Shown piece by piece: positions 29,430 to 40,713 of a stretch of 64,000 nt of DNA (the stretch's first letter is position 1; each line of letters starts with the position of its first letter). The notes beneath the pieces were generated by a model. It ran no database searches. It was given only the letters and a program-made list of their open reading frames with translations, and had not been told where the DNA came from. The DNA is from Mesostigma viride (lineage: Eukaryota; Streptophyta; Mesostigmatophyceae; Mesostigmatales; Mesostigmataceae): the NCBI GenBank assembly GCA_009746045.1, contig RPFO01000102.1:2125577-2189576 (forward strand), in the 5' to 3' direction. The position numbers and the translations under genes were made by a program.

Positions 29430-29945
29430 ACCGGGGGGGAGGGGCGGGCCAGGAACAGGCTGCTGCTTCGTGATTGGCTGGAAGCCCTAAAGGAAACAAA
29501 ATCCTGACTTCCGATTGGTGGATTCTGTCTAAACGCAAACACAAGTGTTCCGTTCCTGAAAAAACGCGCAGAACGGAGGGTGGTACGACCATCAGCTTTC
29601 GGCCAGGATCCCGTGGTTGCGGTATACAGGGGTGCCCCTACCATGCCATACCTGTTTCTTTTACTATGATTTTTTCACCATAAAATTTAGCCATATTTTA
29701 TGATCAAATTTTTCACCATAAAATTATGAAGAATATGGGAGAATAGATAGCCAAGGGGACAGTGATACGCAAACACGGGGTCCTAGCCGAAAGCTGATGG
29801 TCGTACCACCCTCCGTTCTGCATGTTTTTTAAGGAACAGAACACTTGTGGTTGCGTTTTTACAAAACGGGCCAATCACCGTGCAGGGATTTGTTTTCATC
29901 GGGCCAGCCGGCCAATCAGAGTGCAGGGATCCGCCCGGGGGTGTT
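29430..29945. repeat. Large imperfect palindrome between divergent genes
   Basis: Left arm (about 29430-29640) and right arm (about 29775-29945) are reverse complements over long stretches. GAACGGAGGGTGGTACGACC and CAGCTTTCGGC reappear inverted on the right, as do CAAACACAAGTGTTC and ATTGG (CCAAT) blocks. The centre is AT-rich with direct and inverted TTTCACCATAAAATT. CCAAT boxes in both arms suit a bidirectional promoter; a foldback element is the alternative. Confidence 0.7.
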
Positions 29946-30427
29946 CCGAGAACGGGGTCAAGGGGTTGTTCGTGCTGGAACAGCCCTGTCGCCCCTCGAT
30001 AAATTATGCCAGCAGTCAGGTGGGAACATGTGGGGTCTGTCGGAGGCCGCGACGTGGAGTGTCAGTGATCGTGCTGGCGGGAGGGCTCACCGTGGCCGGA
30101 CTGGGGATGTTCGGGTACGGGTCGCTCAAAACCCCGCAAGGAGACTACTATGAGAAGAGCTACCGGGAAGAAGAGGCCAGGTTGAAAAAGCTTACGATAG
30201 CGGGCGGGGTGCTGGCGGGCGTTGGGCTCCTCATAGCGGGCGTCGCTTTTTTGACATGGGCGTTAGGAGGTGACGGAGAAAAGAATCAGGTGACACCGTT
30301 GTACAGGGAACAGGGATACAACGAGGCTGGCAGGCGTGCTTTTGAGGAGTACCAGATTCAACAGCACGGAATGTATGAAAACGAATACGGGCATAGAATC
30401 CTTGGCCAAGACCCAAATAAAAACTGA
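29822..30427 (+). CDS. Small membrane protein, start uncertain
   Basis: The frame that ends at 30427 encodes two hydrophobic segments, VSVIVLAGGLTVAGLGMFGYG and TIAGGVLAGVGLLIAGVAFLTW. A charged loop (YYEKSYREEEARLKK) lies between them and a soluble Tyr/Gln-rich tail follows, so it is a two-pass membrane protein. The only ATG in frame is at 29822, inside the palindrome and before the CCAAT and TATA-like words. ATGs at 30006 and 30028, better placed after GATAAATTA, are in other frames. Either a short intron or a base error separates start and body. AATAAA lies at the gene end (30417). Confidence 0.45.
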   Translation: MFFKEQNTCGCVFTKRANHRAGICFHRASRPIRVQGSARGCSENGVKGLFVLEQPCRPSINYASSQVGTCGVCRRPRRGVSVIVLAGGLTVAGLGMFGYGSLKTPQGDYYEKSYREEEARLKKLTIAGGVLAGVGLLIAGVAFLTWALGGDGEKNQVTPLYREQGYNEAGRRAFEEYQIQQHGMYENEYGHRILGQDPNKN

Positions 30428-30858
30428 CACGTGGCGCCACGGGCCGCAACGACCCCGCTTGACCGCCGCGGAAGCTAGCATTAGGCGGAGCCTATGGGGT
30501 CAGCTTGCTTGGGCGTAGGCTTGGGCTGGCGCAGACTGCCCGGCCATAAGGAGAAAATCGACATATGATAACCGATGACTCATCTGGCACTTACGACCAA
30601 GAAAGCACTACTTTCCTACCTGTATTTTCCCAATCCTCTAAATCTGGCCATGCACAACCTACGAAAATCACGCATCGACATTCTGAGCAACATTCTGAAC
30701 CGTTTCTGGCCGCGAGACGCAAAATTTCAATGATAACGGCACGTAGGCAGCCATATCTCGTTACGCGCGCGCGAGCGAAAATTTCCCGCCAAAGTCACGT
30801 GATACTGTCTCAAGGCACGTTGTAATTACCAGGCTATGGCGAATATTACCCCCAAACC
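30428..30858. other. Intergenic, no gene seen
   Basis: Only short ORFs without recognisable content. The sequence up to 30858 leads to the left duplication of the SINE-like insertion. Confidence 0.35.
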
Positions 30859-30871
30859 TATGCATCACCTT

Positions 30872-31118
30872 AAAAACCTTAGAAGTCCGCAGGTGGAGGT
30901 TATTGGTCCTGAGGATAGCCGCTACACTACCGCCTCGCCATTACAGTAGAGGACAGCTCGGATCAGGATTACATCCCCATCTAGTGCTTAACAGTTGGGG
31001 GATGATGCAGACGATATTTGTTTAAACTTTTGTGTAATTATTTTTCTAATGAGATTAGCATAGTACTCCGTGGCATGCCTTTGCGCATGACACGCAAGTA
31101 CTTACTTACTTACTTACT
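30872..31118 (+). mobile_element. SINE-like or 5'-truncated LINE insertion with (ACTT)n tail
   Basis: A 13-bp direct repeat (TATGCATCACCTT) at 30859-30871 and 31119-31131 flanks 247 bp that end in five ACTT units. A target duplication of this length plus a simple-repeat tail is the hallmark of target-primed reverse transcription. I do not see clear pol III A and B boxes, so a truncated LINE 3' end is as likely as a SINE. Confidence 0.8.
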
Positions 31119-31131
31119 TATGCATCACCTT

Positions 31132-33314
31132 CGTACCTAAGTGTTCCCGGACCCACCGGACAACTTGCATACGTCACGGGTGGCGCGCGCGCGACGCTTG
31201 CGGCGCGGCGCGAATTACGACCGTTGGTCAAACTACCCGAAATTTCGGGTGGTTTACGGACTATGGGTTAAGGTGAGGGTCCCATGCAAGCACCCCTAAA
31301 ACCATATCATAGAATAACATGCAGGGCTGGCCTAGGGGTACCCAAGAGATGATTTTGGCATGTAAATAGGATATATTGGGGTCCATCCCACCACTTGTTG
31401 AGGGTGCTATACTGGCCTGCGCTGGTTGTCTCCTTGACAATAATAGGCCGGTATTGTGCTAAAAATAGCAAAAGATGCTATATATGGCACATTTTGCCTA
31501 GGACAATCGGGGCATCATTTTGCATGTTTCAATATATTCCCATTTAGTTCCCTGAGTTTGCAAATTTTCCAGCTAATTGGCACCCCAAAATAATCATTAT
31601 TCTATTAGTAATTAATTTTCCCCCAAAAAGGGTACTTTGGGGGGCTGGAAAAAACAAAACCAATCAATAACACATCATTTGGCCCTGGGGAGATATAAAC
31701 GATTACTAGACATAGACAAACATAATCCCACAAGGTTTGAGCTTATTCTGACTACAAACGCGGAAGAAATAACGTTGGGCAGTTAGCCACCTGTGCACAC
31801 GCTAAGGAAGGCAATAGTGAGTATCAAGGCACACTAACACGTTCTATGCCATCCAGATGGCTCCAGACCATGCCCAATTCGAGCACAACGTACAAGGAGG
31901 TGGCTGGGCACCTCATGCGCCCTTGCCTTACCTTGGCATGGGCAACCTCATGGGTGAGTGCACAGCAACAAGGCAGGTAGCTCTACATGTCTAGCCAACA
32001 CTTCTGAAGCATATTCTAGGCTTATGTTGTGAGCATCATACCAAAACCAAGGTGTCCAATGCAAATAGACGCATGAAAGCCATATCCACTGATTGCCCAG
32101 CCAAGGGGAACAACAGACAGTCCACAGAGGAAGCATACTAGTCATAAATGTTGCGTGCCAGGGCTTCTTACCATGGTTACTTTGCTAGCATGTGACAGGG
32201 CTATCCCATAATTCAGTGGGAGAGAGGCCAAGAAAACAATGGTACCCCCTACCTACATGCAGCTCCACCCATGCAATATGCCCCTCAGAACGCCCACTAT
32301 CGCCTTTCTTTCCAGCGCAATTGTTCGCTAAGAAACATCCTCAACCTTGTGAGGCTCTAGCTAAGCACACTGAAGCCGCTGCTAAGAAAGTGTGCGTCAA
32401 TATTCATACAAAACTGAGTGTTTTTACCAAACTGCTTCCAAGAAACCACTCGACAAATCCCTGACAACTTGCCAACATGCCACGGCTGACGATTTGACAC
32501 GTCCCAGCAATGCAACCTAGATAAAATCACTGAAAGCTGCCAGGAATCTGGCGATGCGCATCACGGAATGGCATACTACCTGGCGCTAACTGCGCGGAAA
32601 GAAGGCGAAAACTTGCGTTGACAACCCTTTAAAGAAGCGAAACATGTATAGGGGAACGCTACGCACGGGATCGTACCATTACCGGCAGTGTCCTTTGCCC
32701 AGCGGCGCAAGAAAGACCAACCTTCCATGGAAGGATGAGACGCGCATCCGGCGAGCCTGGACAGTGTCTCACCGATAATGACGGAGATCTTGCAAAACCG
32801 CGGCGAATTTCGTTAGGATTCTATAATAACAATGCAAACGCATCCTTGACGCTAAGTAAAGCCCATAAAACCTGACAATCACCGCCGCCAGCGTGCATTC
32901 TAATTTAGCCCTCGCGACGACAATTTCGGATTGGACCCCCGCGGCGATGGTCATCAATAAAATTATCAACATTGCAAAGCGCACAAACTTAGCTATGAAA
33001 TAACATTATAAACTCATCGTCTTCAAGATTCTCGCGATTTCTCTGCATTCCGCATGTTATATATATAAATATTTGTCTAGTTTTGCCTGATCGATTTAAG
33101 CCGTCGCCATGGCCAGCTCCGCTAGGGGTGCGCGGAGTACCGTGAACCACTTTTTCACGGTACGGACGGGTAGAATTTATCGGCGCCATAAACTTCGCGC
33201 AGGGACCGTCATCTTTAGTTGGGTCGAATAGGATTTCGGCATTATAGTTTCAGAGCAGTTCAGAATATTATTTTTTACTATCTTTAGTTAAAATTAGTAT
33301 AATTATTTATAGGT
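31132..33314. other. Intergenic, no gene seen
   Basis: About 2.2 kb with only short ORFs, none with a recognisable motif. Composition is more AT-rich than in the retroelements. Confidence 0.4.
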
Positions 33315-33393
33315 ATTCACGCCTTAAGTTTTTTTCACGCCTTAAGTTTGGGTTGACCCCTCAAAAACGTCGAAACCAACTTAAGGCGTGAAT
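33315..33393. repeat. 16-bp inverted repeat with an extra copy
   Basis: ATTCACGCCTTAAGTT (33315-33330) is perfectly inverted at 33378-33393. A further direct copy of TTCACGCCTTAAGTT is at 33334-33348. It could be a hairpin, the end of a miniature transposon or a binding site about 400 bp before the next gene. Confidence 0.7.
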
Positions 33394-33801
33394 GACTGTA
33401 CACAACCCTGATGTAACCGTTTCCACTTTCCAGTTCATGCCGAACCTTTCCGCAGGGGTCTCAAGGTCTGCTGTCTGGTGAGTGGTGACGCAGACGGCAG
33501 ATCCTGGCTAAAAACAACCTGCGCAACCTGCGAGAACATTTTTGTTGCGCAAAGCTTTCGCCTGGCGCCCGCGGCCCCGCGCCCATTTGCATGCGAGCCC
33601 AACCACACATCTTCCGGGCAATTATTATTCGTTCGAGGGCCTACCCCTGGCCTGCCTGGTGTTCTACGTACTGAAGGTGCCTGGAAGAGCCTTCTCCCCC
33701 GTTCCCACGAGCTCCAAATCCCAGTTCTTTGCAGGACTTCATCTATCTAGTGGAGCAGTAAATTGTTTCGTTGAGGAAACAAAAGAGGCCATTTTTAGAT
33801 A

Positions 33802-35367
33802 ATGGCGCTGTTTCTGGGAATTTTAGCCTGTCTCGCTTTGTCTCTGTATCTCTGGATCCCCTCAATGTGTCGAGCATGGAAGGGACGAGACAGGGGACTA
33901 GTCTATGGCGGCAATTCAAGGGTGGATGTCAGGGTTCTTCCTATTTCAATTGACGAGACTATTGACTACTACAAGTATTACTCATTTGCCGAGATGTGCA
34001 ATTATTGGTGGGATACTGCTATTCACGGAAAAGATCACGCTGCTGTATCCGTCAGGATTGCTTCCACTGCCTTGACGAGAATTGCCGCAGAGAAGGCTGC
34101 GAAAGATCGGGCACGCCAACTAGCGAAGCCAGGCGCTGCAACTGGACAAGCTGCCGTGGACGCAGGTCGTAATAAGGAGCTTAAGTGGCGTTTGTTAGAC
34201 TCAGCTCGTTACAATGACAGCCTTCTCTACTGGCTCGTGCTTGTGGTGCTACCACATCTGCCCGAAATCTTCTCCTTTTTAACTGAGTTTCGGCCTGTTC
34301 GGGTTCTTTTCTCAGCCATCATGAGCGTATTCGTGGAGCCGTTGTCACGAATGTTTGACCATTTGCAAGCAAAAGCTCTTGGGTTGGTGCCCGATCCTGC
34401 GGGAAACGAGAAGGTTACGGGGCCTTCACCTGTAAGAGACGTGGTACCTGTAGCCGGTATACTGAGGGCCGGGTGTCTTGCGAACGTAGAATACATGCGA
34501 CGAAGCTCTGCCCCCCGGTCGTCTCCAGCTGAAGTTGGACTGGTTTGGGATACGGCCTTCTCTTCGGGGCACATAATGGTCACCAGTATTCTTGGTTTGT
34601 GTATCTATGAGTGTCTTCTAGCTGACACTGTAGGAAAAGCCTCCTTGGGTTTTTTTCCTACGTTGCTTATTACAGTTTCCTTAACCTGGTTGTTCATTAG
34701 CACAAGTGTGGGTTATTACAAGAAGGGTGTAGACCTTGGTAAGGGCAAGACCAATGTACGGCTCGAGGCTGGAGAGGTGATAGCTAAATACAGGGACCTC
34801 AGGGGCCTGGTCCTGTTTGGGCATGCTCTCTTCGGCTTTGTGGCATGCTTGTTGGCTATCACGGGTGCAAGCTTGAAGTACAACTCTCATGAGATTCCAA
34901 GGCGTTTTGGGACCTCTGAGTTCCTTGTTTTCTTTACAGTCTTCAGCATGGTGTCAGTGGCCAGCGAAAAACACAATGCGTACACGAGTGGTGTGTACGA
35001 TGCCAGCACGTTGCGCTGCCTGGAGACGTCAGGGTCATTCAGGCTTTCCTCTATATTGTGCGAAAACCCATTCAACTTGATTAGCCACATGAAATTGGGC
35101 GAGAGGCCTGCTCTCAACGACGTTGTTTTTTGGCTTCATAGGCTCTCCCGTTTGGGCGCCATCTCCGTTGTGGGGAAGTTCAAATGTTGGGGAAAAGAGT
35201 TGAAAAACTCACGCTGTAGCGTTGAGGCTGATGTGCCGATGCTGCATGTCAAGTTTCCGATTCTTCTCAGAACCAAGACAGCAGAAGAGGTGAAGAAGGA
35301 TGCGCAGGGAGCTGTGGCCCTGATGGGTCCGGAAGGCGTTTATGATGGCGTGGGTCTTATTGGTTAA
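33802..35367 (+). CDS. Orphan multi-pass membrane protein
   Basis: 521 residues, intronless, beginning MALFLGILACLALSLYLWI, a signal anchor or signal peptide. A soluble part follows (about 25-140), with a Lys/Ala-rich helix. Further hydrophobic segments lie near 145-160 (LLYWLVLVVLPHL), 255-300 (MVTSILGLCIYECLL; FFPTLLITVSLTWLFI), 335-358 (LVLFGHALFGFVACLLAI) and 375-390 (FLVFFTVFSMVSVA). The C-terminal 130 residues are soluble and mixed. I recognise no transporter, channel or glycosyltransferase motif. Length and codon bias argue for a real gene. It could belong to the host or to an inserted virus. Confidence 0.7.
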   Translation: MALFLGILACLALSLYLWIPSMCRAWKGRDRGLVYGGNSRVDVRVLPISIDETIDYYKYYSFAEMCNYWWDTAIHGKDHAAVSVRIASTALTRIAAEKAAKDRARQLAKPGAATGQAAVDAGRNKELKWRLLDSARYNDSLLYWLVLVVLPHLPEIFSFLTEFRPVRVLFSAIMSVFVEPLSRMFDHLQAKALGLVPDPAGNEKVTGPSPVRDVVPVAGILRAGCLANVEYMRRSSAPRSSPAEVGLVWDTAFSSGHIMVTSILGLCIYECLLADTVGKASLGFFPTLLITVSLTWLFISTSVGYYKKGVDLGKGKTNVRLEAGEVIAKYRDLRGLVLFGHALFGFVACLLAITGASLKYNSHEIPRRFGTSEFLVFFTVFSMVSVASEKHNAYTSGVYDASTLRCLETSGSFRLSSILCENPFNLISHMKLGERPALNDVVFWLHRLSRLGAISVVGKFKCWGKELKNSRCSVEADVPMLHVKFPILLRTKTAEEVKKDAQGAVALMGPEGVYDGVGLIG

Positions 35368-36180
35368 TAAGTCTCGGCACTTGTTGCAGTGCATGTGGCC
35401 TGAGCGTCTCCCGTCGCGGCTGGCCACCGGATTGCCTCGGATCCCGTATAGTTGTACACTCAGAAAGTGGTACAATGACGGTCATTTTGACATGTGTATG
35501 GAAATTATATTATATACATTGTGGACTTTTCGTGATAGACTCGGCATGGACATGTGCTACACTAGACGTGACGGGCTCACACCCGGTCAGCCTCTTGGTT
35601 TGTCTGTAATATGGAGGCAGATGATACGCAAGGATAGATGGCAAGTAGTGATGAAGGAGACCACCCCAAAGTCTGTGGGGGCTCCGCGTGTGACCGCGTA
35701 TGGCATTCATAGCGATTCGGGCCACGGTGCCCACAACCCTGTAACTAGGACCTAGATAGCTTACACCATCCATTCCATCCTATGTTCCCCTCCCACTGAG
35801 GACTTATGCTCACGTGTCACAGTCACGTGTTATTAATTCATTCATTATGTACATTTATAGGGGCGAAATGTGTGACGAGCTTTAGCAACCATCATGGCGC
35901 TTCAAATGGGCCGGGGCGCCCGCAACCCTATGACTAAAGAATAGGTAGTAAGTCATCCATGCATTCTATATGAGCCCAATCAATTCCTAAGGTTTTATGC
36001 TCATGTGACGCAGTCTACGTGTTAGATTTAACCACTTGACGGCAGTTGTTTGTAATGTTTTTTCATTAATGATAAACGCAGTCACGTGTCTATTAACTAT
36101 AGGGTTAACTAATTAATTATTAATCAATGATAAACTAATTTATTTATTTACACGTAGACTGCGTCACGCACTCGTAACTA
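35368..36180. repeat. Intergenic region with diverged duplicate
   Basis: A segment around 35725-35860 (CAACCCT.TAACTAGGACCTAGATAG ... GCTCACGTG) recurs in diverged form at about 35925-36025. CACGTG and GTCACGTGT words are frequent (35812, 35825, 36083). No gene is visible. Confidence 0.45.
36005..36167. repeat. MITE-like unit with 18-bp terminal inverted repeats
   Basis: GTGACGCAGTCTACGTGT (36005-36022) is perfectly inverted at 36150-36167. The 127 bp between are AT-rich and non-coding. No clear target duplication flanks it. Confidence 0.6.
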
Positions 36181-36504
36181 GAGTGGTTGTTACATGCAAA
36201 CTTTCGCCCACCTCGACGACCAACACGCGGCAATATGTAGCACTAGCCAATAGTTTGGTCTCGAACGGCGCACTTCAATCGCACAGCAGTTTCCGCTCTG
36301 GCTCTCTCAGTAGATCTGCTCATCAGGCCATTCCTGCCAACTTACAAGGTAGTAGCAACTTTGATGCTACGGACGTCAGACGCGCCGAGAGACGGGACGT
36401 TTTTTCGCATGCCTCAGTGCCTATGTACGCGTTTTTGCATGGTCCCCATTTCGTTTCAATGTTTTTTTTCCTCTTCATTCCTTTTTCCTCTCTCATGTCA
36501 TATA

Positions 36505-39295
36505 TCTGCGAGTACGGCGTGCATGGCAAATCCACTCGTGTGCCATCGCTGCCCAAGGTGGAGCTTCGCGAGAAGTTCACCTCAGTAGGCACGGGTGCGA
36601 CGTTAGAGGAAGCCTATGAGCTCTTCCGAGCTCATTGTAACACCTATCGTTACGCCTCGGGGTGTCCTCTTCGCCATGAGATGGTGATGGATTTTATTCG
36701 CCTCTTTTTCCATGACCTGACCAAGAAGAAGGTCCAGGTTTTGGTCCAGCATTACCGAGCGCTCGTGGACCGGTGTCATCGCACGGACATCTGGTTTGCG
36801 CTCACGGACATGGGCACACCGGATCTCGACTCGATCATCTTCGATGTTGACCCGGCAGAGCAGCTGTGGCAGCAACTGCGGCTGGAGTACCCAGTTGAGC
36901 ACGTCAAGGCCATCGCGGAATGGAATGCATGGAGCGTTCACCGTCGCCGAGGGTGAGGATCCGGCTTTCTCCCTTACCGGCTCCTCGCATTTGCGGGCAC
37001 GGAAAGTGCCTGATTATACGCAAGCCAAGGCTAGTTGCCGGTTATGGCGGTCGAGTGCAGTGCCCCTGCTGGCCATCGATCTTCCGGAGCTGCCCGGTGG
37101 GGAGTGGACTTTGGTGACTCTCTGTGCAGCATTCAAGCGGTTGCTCAGGAAGCGTGCGGAAGGCGAGAAGGGTATCTCGTCTGAGCTGGCTGAGATGCGC
37201 AAGAAGATGGCTGAGATGGAGAAGGCCATCGCGGTCAAGGGTGGCCAGCGGCTGCCTGGTGCGGGGCGCGGTGAATATGTCGGCAGTCAGGGTGCAGTGG
37301 CAACGCCGGTCACGGGGGCAGCGGCGGTACGTGGCGGTCGATCAGGGTGGCAGCGGCTGTGTCGGTCGTGGTGGCGGCGGCAGTGGCTACGGTGCATGGT
37401 CGGGGTCGCGGTGGTGGTCGAGGCGGAGGCGGTCGCCCGCCCACCTCGGATGGGACTCAGGAGGCGCAGGGCGTGCAAGGCACGCTGGGCGCACCCACCC
37501 CGTCACGCGGTAAATGTTACCTTTGCGACAAGGATGGGCACCTTAGTCGCGAGTGTCCAAGCCGCTGCACGAGCCGCATGGGTCAGACACGAAGTGGCAC
37601 CTGATGAACAAGTGTCCAGCCGCGGGCATCAAGACGGTCCACTTCGCCGAGATGGCAGGCAAGACCGACACGATGGAAGCCCAGGTCGCTACCATCAAGC
37701 ATGGTGAGGATCGAGGCGACGGCGCCCCCCAACCAATTCGCGACGGTGTACCGAGAGGACCCATTCTGGGCGCCCATGCCGGTGACATCGAGATCAACGC
37801 TGCGGAGGCTGACCAAAGGCAAGCAGGCGCGCAGCCCGCTTTCTTTTCAGCAGGCACCCATGTTGCCTGCCGGGCAGTTGCCCGCGTCCTTTTCTATGCC
37901 GCTGGCTGGGGTGCAATCTGCTTTTGAGCATGCGAACCCGGCCTGCTGGGCTGGAGCAGTGTAGGCGATTGGCGCCTGTGTACCCAATGCCGTTCATTGT
38001 GGACGTACCCATGTTTTCAGCACGGCAGGTGTGCTGAAAGAACTGACAGGGTTTGCCTTTTCAATGCTGTGATTGGAACCCTTTGTGCCTGACCTTGCAG
38101 GTGCAGGCTATGGAGGTCCGAGTGAAGAGACTCAGCTAGAGACAGAGACTTGATAGAGGCAGAATGAAGAGTACCCTCAATAGGGGGGCTACTCCTTTTA
38201 TTGTTTCTTAGAATAGAAAAGATGTCATTTAGATGCTGCAGCATATTCTAGGAATATGCTGAGAGTGTGCTAGAAAGATGTTGTGGCCGCAGATGCTTAG
38301 GAATATGCTCTAGCATATGCTGGGAATATTCTGTCCAGCTCACAGGTTTCTAGAAAGTTCTGAGCATGAAACAGCAAGCTGCCATCTGTCATGATAATAT
38401 TGAAACACCTAGCTATTCTAATGAAAAGACACTTGTCAAACATTAAGAGCACCCACATCTGTTCAGTGAGTGACACCGGTTGGCATGACCACTGGTGTCA
38501 GTACTGTTGTCAGAACACTGTCATGTCAGATCAGTTGCCACTTGTGCTGCCAAGACACTAGGAAAGCTTTGACAGGCCATAACTCACTAAATACTTGTCC
38601 AAATTAAACCGGGACAAGTTCTGTAGAAACGTTAAAACAAACTCTATCTCAGTGGCCAGTCAGCAGCACTGTCTAGTCAGGGCAGGTGGGTACAATACAA
38701 GGACCATGTCCTTGACAAGGTGGTCGACACCTTCGGGCAGAAGGGGGTTGAGTGGCTGGGGTCGGTTGTGTCCGAAATCCAGTTGTTCGCAGATGGGCAT
38801 GATGCGCGCACCTTGAGCAATTATGAGTCCGTCACCTATGGGCGCCAGCCGGTAGAAGCCGCAGTGCCCGTGGTGCAAGCGGGAGTGGTCAGCACAAGTA
38901 GCCAGCAGTGCACTAGTGCAGTCCCCCAGGTTCCCACGGTGGTTCCATACCCCAATGGTGAGCCTTCCATAGCGTTCCAAGCAGTTGGAGCCTGTGGAGA
39001 TGTATGGAGCGACATGGTGACATCAAAGAGACAACCAGCGCATGTCCGTTGGTTGGCGCAGTCAAGCTTGATAGCGGTGCTCAGCCGCTAGTCATCAGCA
39101 TAGACTTGGCCACCATGCTGAACCTGACCTAGCTACGAGAACGGTGGCTTAGTGGAAAGCCCAGTGTCTGTGTCAGGTTGGCAGGGTCCGGCTAGTAAGC
39201 CGTACGCTATGACGGCGGTTAAAGTCAATGTGATTTTCAATCCGTTGCGCGCCTCTAGCATGACCACCGTGTCCGCGTATGCGCTGCATGGTGGT
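36505..39295 (+). pseudogene. E4 gag and protease remnants (Ty3-like)
   Basis: Gag-like helical sequence begins near 36505 (LREKFTSVGTGATLEEAYELF) and changes frame near 36930. It continues with a coiled coil (ELAEMRKKMAEMEKAI), a Gly/Arg-rich stretch and a CCHC knuckle (CYLCDKDGHLSREC, about 37515-37556) in a third frame. An LTR-like insertion (38030-38681) follows. Coding-like sequence resumes (HVLDKVVDTFGQKGVEWL) and reaches a retropepsin motif LDSGAQPLVIS near 39070. Stops and frame changes make it a pseudogene. Orientation and content suit the 5' half of the element whose methyltransferase and reverse transcriptase parts lie at 47100-49357. Confidence 0.65.
38030..38681. mobile_element. 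LTR-like insertion in E4
   Basis: Starts TGTGCTGA and is flanked by GGCAGG at 38024-38029 and 38681-38686. It is non-coding and rich in TAGAA/TTCTA and AATATGCT words (for example TTTCTAGAAAGTTCTGAG near 38347). A solo LTR is the simplest explanation; the right end does not read CA exactly, so the boundary is approximate. Confidence 0.45.
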
Positions 39296-39371
39296 CAACA
39301 AGTGTGGATATCACATCAATCCAAAAACGCGTTTTTGTTCCCTGGTAATTATTTCAAGATAGGCTAATAGT

Positions 39372-40081
39372 CAGTTTGGCCTCAAATTTGGCACCAAGGT
39401 ACCTAATCAGATATCTTATGATGCCATGTGGTCAAAAAAATTTTTGGGAGTCGGCACCATGGTAACATGGTGACATTTGCTAGCAAAAAATACCGTATTT
39501 TCAGCACTTTCTGGCATGTATGCATATATAATGACATCAAATGAACTCAGTTGGGCCTGGAACTTTGCACATGTTCTAAACACATCCCATGCAGCATGCC
39601 CACAAAGTTTCAGGCTGGTTGGATGACAAATTGGTGACAAATGCTAGCATAAATACCCAAAAAATGCAGTTTTTCATGGTTTTTTAAGGCTTTTATCACA
39701 CATATGCATACATAATGACACCAAATGAACTCAGTTGGGCCTGGAACTTTGCACATGTTCTAAACACATCCCATGCAGCATGCCCACAAAGTTTCAGGCT
39801 GGTTGGATGACAAATTGGTGACAAATTCTAGCATAAATACCCAAAAAATGCAGTTTTTCATGGTTTTTTAAGGGTTTTATCACACATATGCATACATAAT
39901 GACACCAAATGAACTCAGTTGGGCCTGGAACTTTGCACATGTTCTAAACACATCCCATGCAGCATGCCCACAAAGTTTCAGGCTGGTTGGATGACAAATT
40001 GGTGACAAATGCTAGCATAAATACCACAAAAATGCAGTTTTTCAGTGTTTTCCAAGGGTTTCATCACACATGTGCATATAT
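39372..40081 (+). repeat. 184-bp satellite, left part
   Basis: The word ATGAACTCAGTTGGGCCTGGAA occurs at 39541, 39725 and 39909, exactly 184 bp apart. A more diverged unit precedes these (from about 39372). The array is interrupted at 40081 by a LINE and resumes at 44311. Confidence 0.9.
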
Positions 40082-40111
40082 GGTCACCCAGAATGAAGTG
40101 CCGCCCCCAGA

Positions 40112-40639
40112 ATGAAGTGCCGCCCCCAGAATGAAGTGCAGCAACGCCAACGCAATATGGTAATCAAAGGCTTCCAGAAAGGCGCGGCAGCACAGGAGAC
40201 AGCACACTCACTTGCCGAGGAGCTGCGCGGCCCAGCGTTTCTGGGGAAGCTGCAGCTCCAGAACCGTGTTGCCATTGAACGTGCCATTCGGCTGCCAGGC
40301 CCTCTGGGCCTGGTCGTCGTCACCATGGCCTCCATGCACGACAAACGCCTCGTGCTGGGAGCACGTCGTCTGCTCCAACGCGGTGACTTCAGCCTCGACG
40401 AGGACTACACGACGGCTCAACTGAAGGCGAGGAGCGCGGTGTGGAACAGCACCATCGTCCAGGAGACCAAGAAGCAAGAGACCAAGGGTAAGCGCATTAA
40501 GTTGCGTCTGCTTCAGGATGGCTCCTTTGCAGCATTCTTTGATGGGCACAGGATTACAGGTGTTCCGATTAACACCCCCGGAGCGGAGTCTCGTCAGGCG
40601 TCTAGCCAGAAGGGTGCTGCCTCTGTTGGTAGACAGTAG
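40112..40639 (+). CDS. LINE ORF1 (RNA-binding C-terminal domain type)
   Basis: 175 codons. NMVIKGFQKGAAAQETAHSL, GLVVVTMASMHDKRLVLGARRLL and LDEDYTTAQLKARS follow the pattern of the C-terminal domain in L1-like ORF1 proteins (strand, helix, then 'ED.T..Q...R'). The N-terminal coiled coil usual in ORF1 is missing, so the protein may be a short version or the 5' end truncated. Related to the ORF1 at 26104-27484. Confidence 0.6.
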   Translation: MKCRPQNEVQQRQRNMVIKGFQKGAAAQETAHSLAEELRGPAFLGKLQLQNRVAIERAIRLPGPLGLVVVTMASMHDKRLVLGARRLLQRGDFSLDEDYTTAQLKARSAVWNSTIVQETKKQETKGKRIKLRLLQDGSFAAFFDGHRITGVPINTPGAESRQASSQKGAASVGRQ

Positions 40640-40713
40640 GTAGACAACCTTCCTCGTCGGCTCGCGGCTAACAGGCTTCGGGGACAGCCTCTAAATAGTC
40701 CCGTTCCACTACC

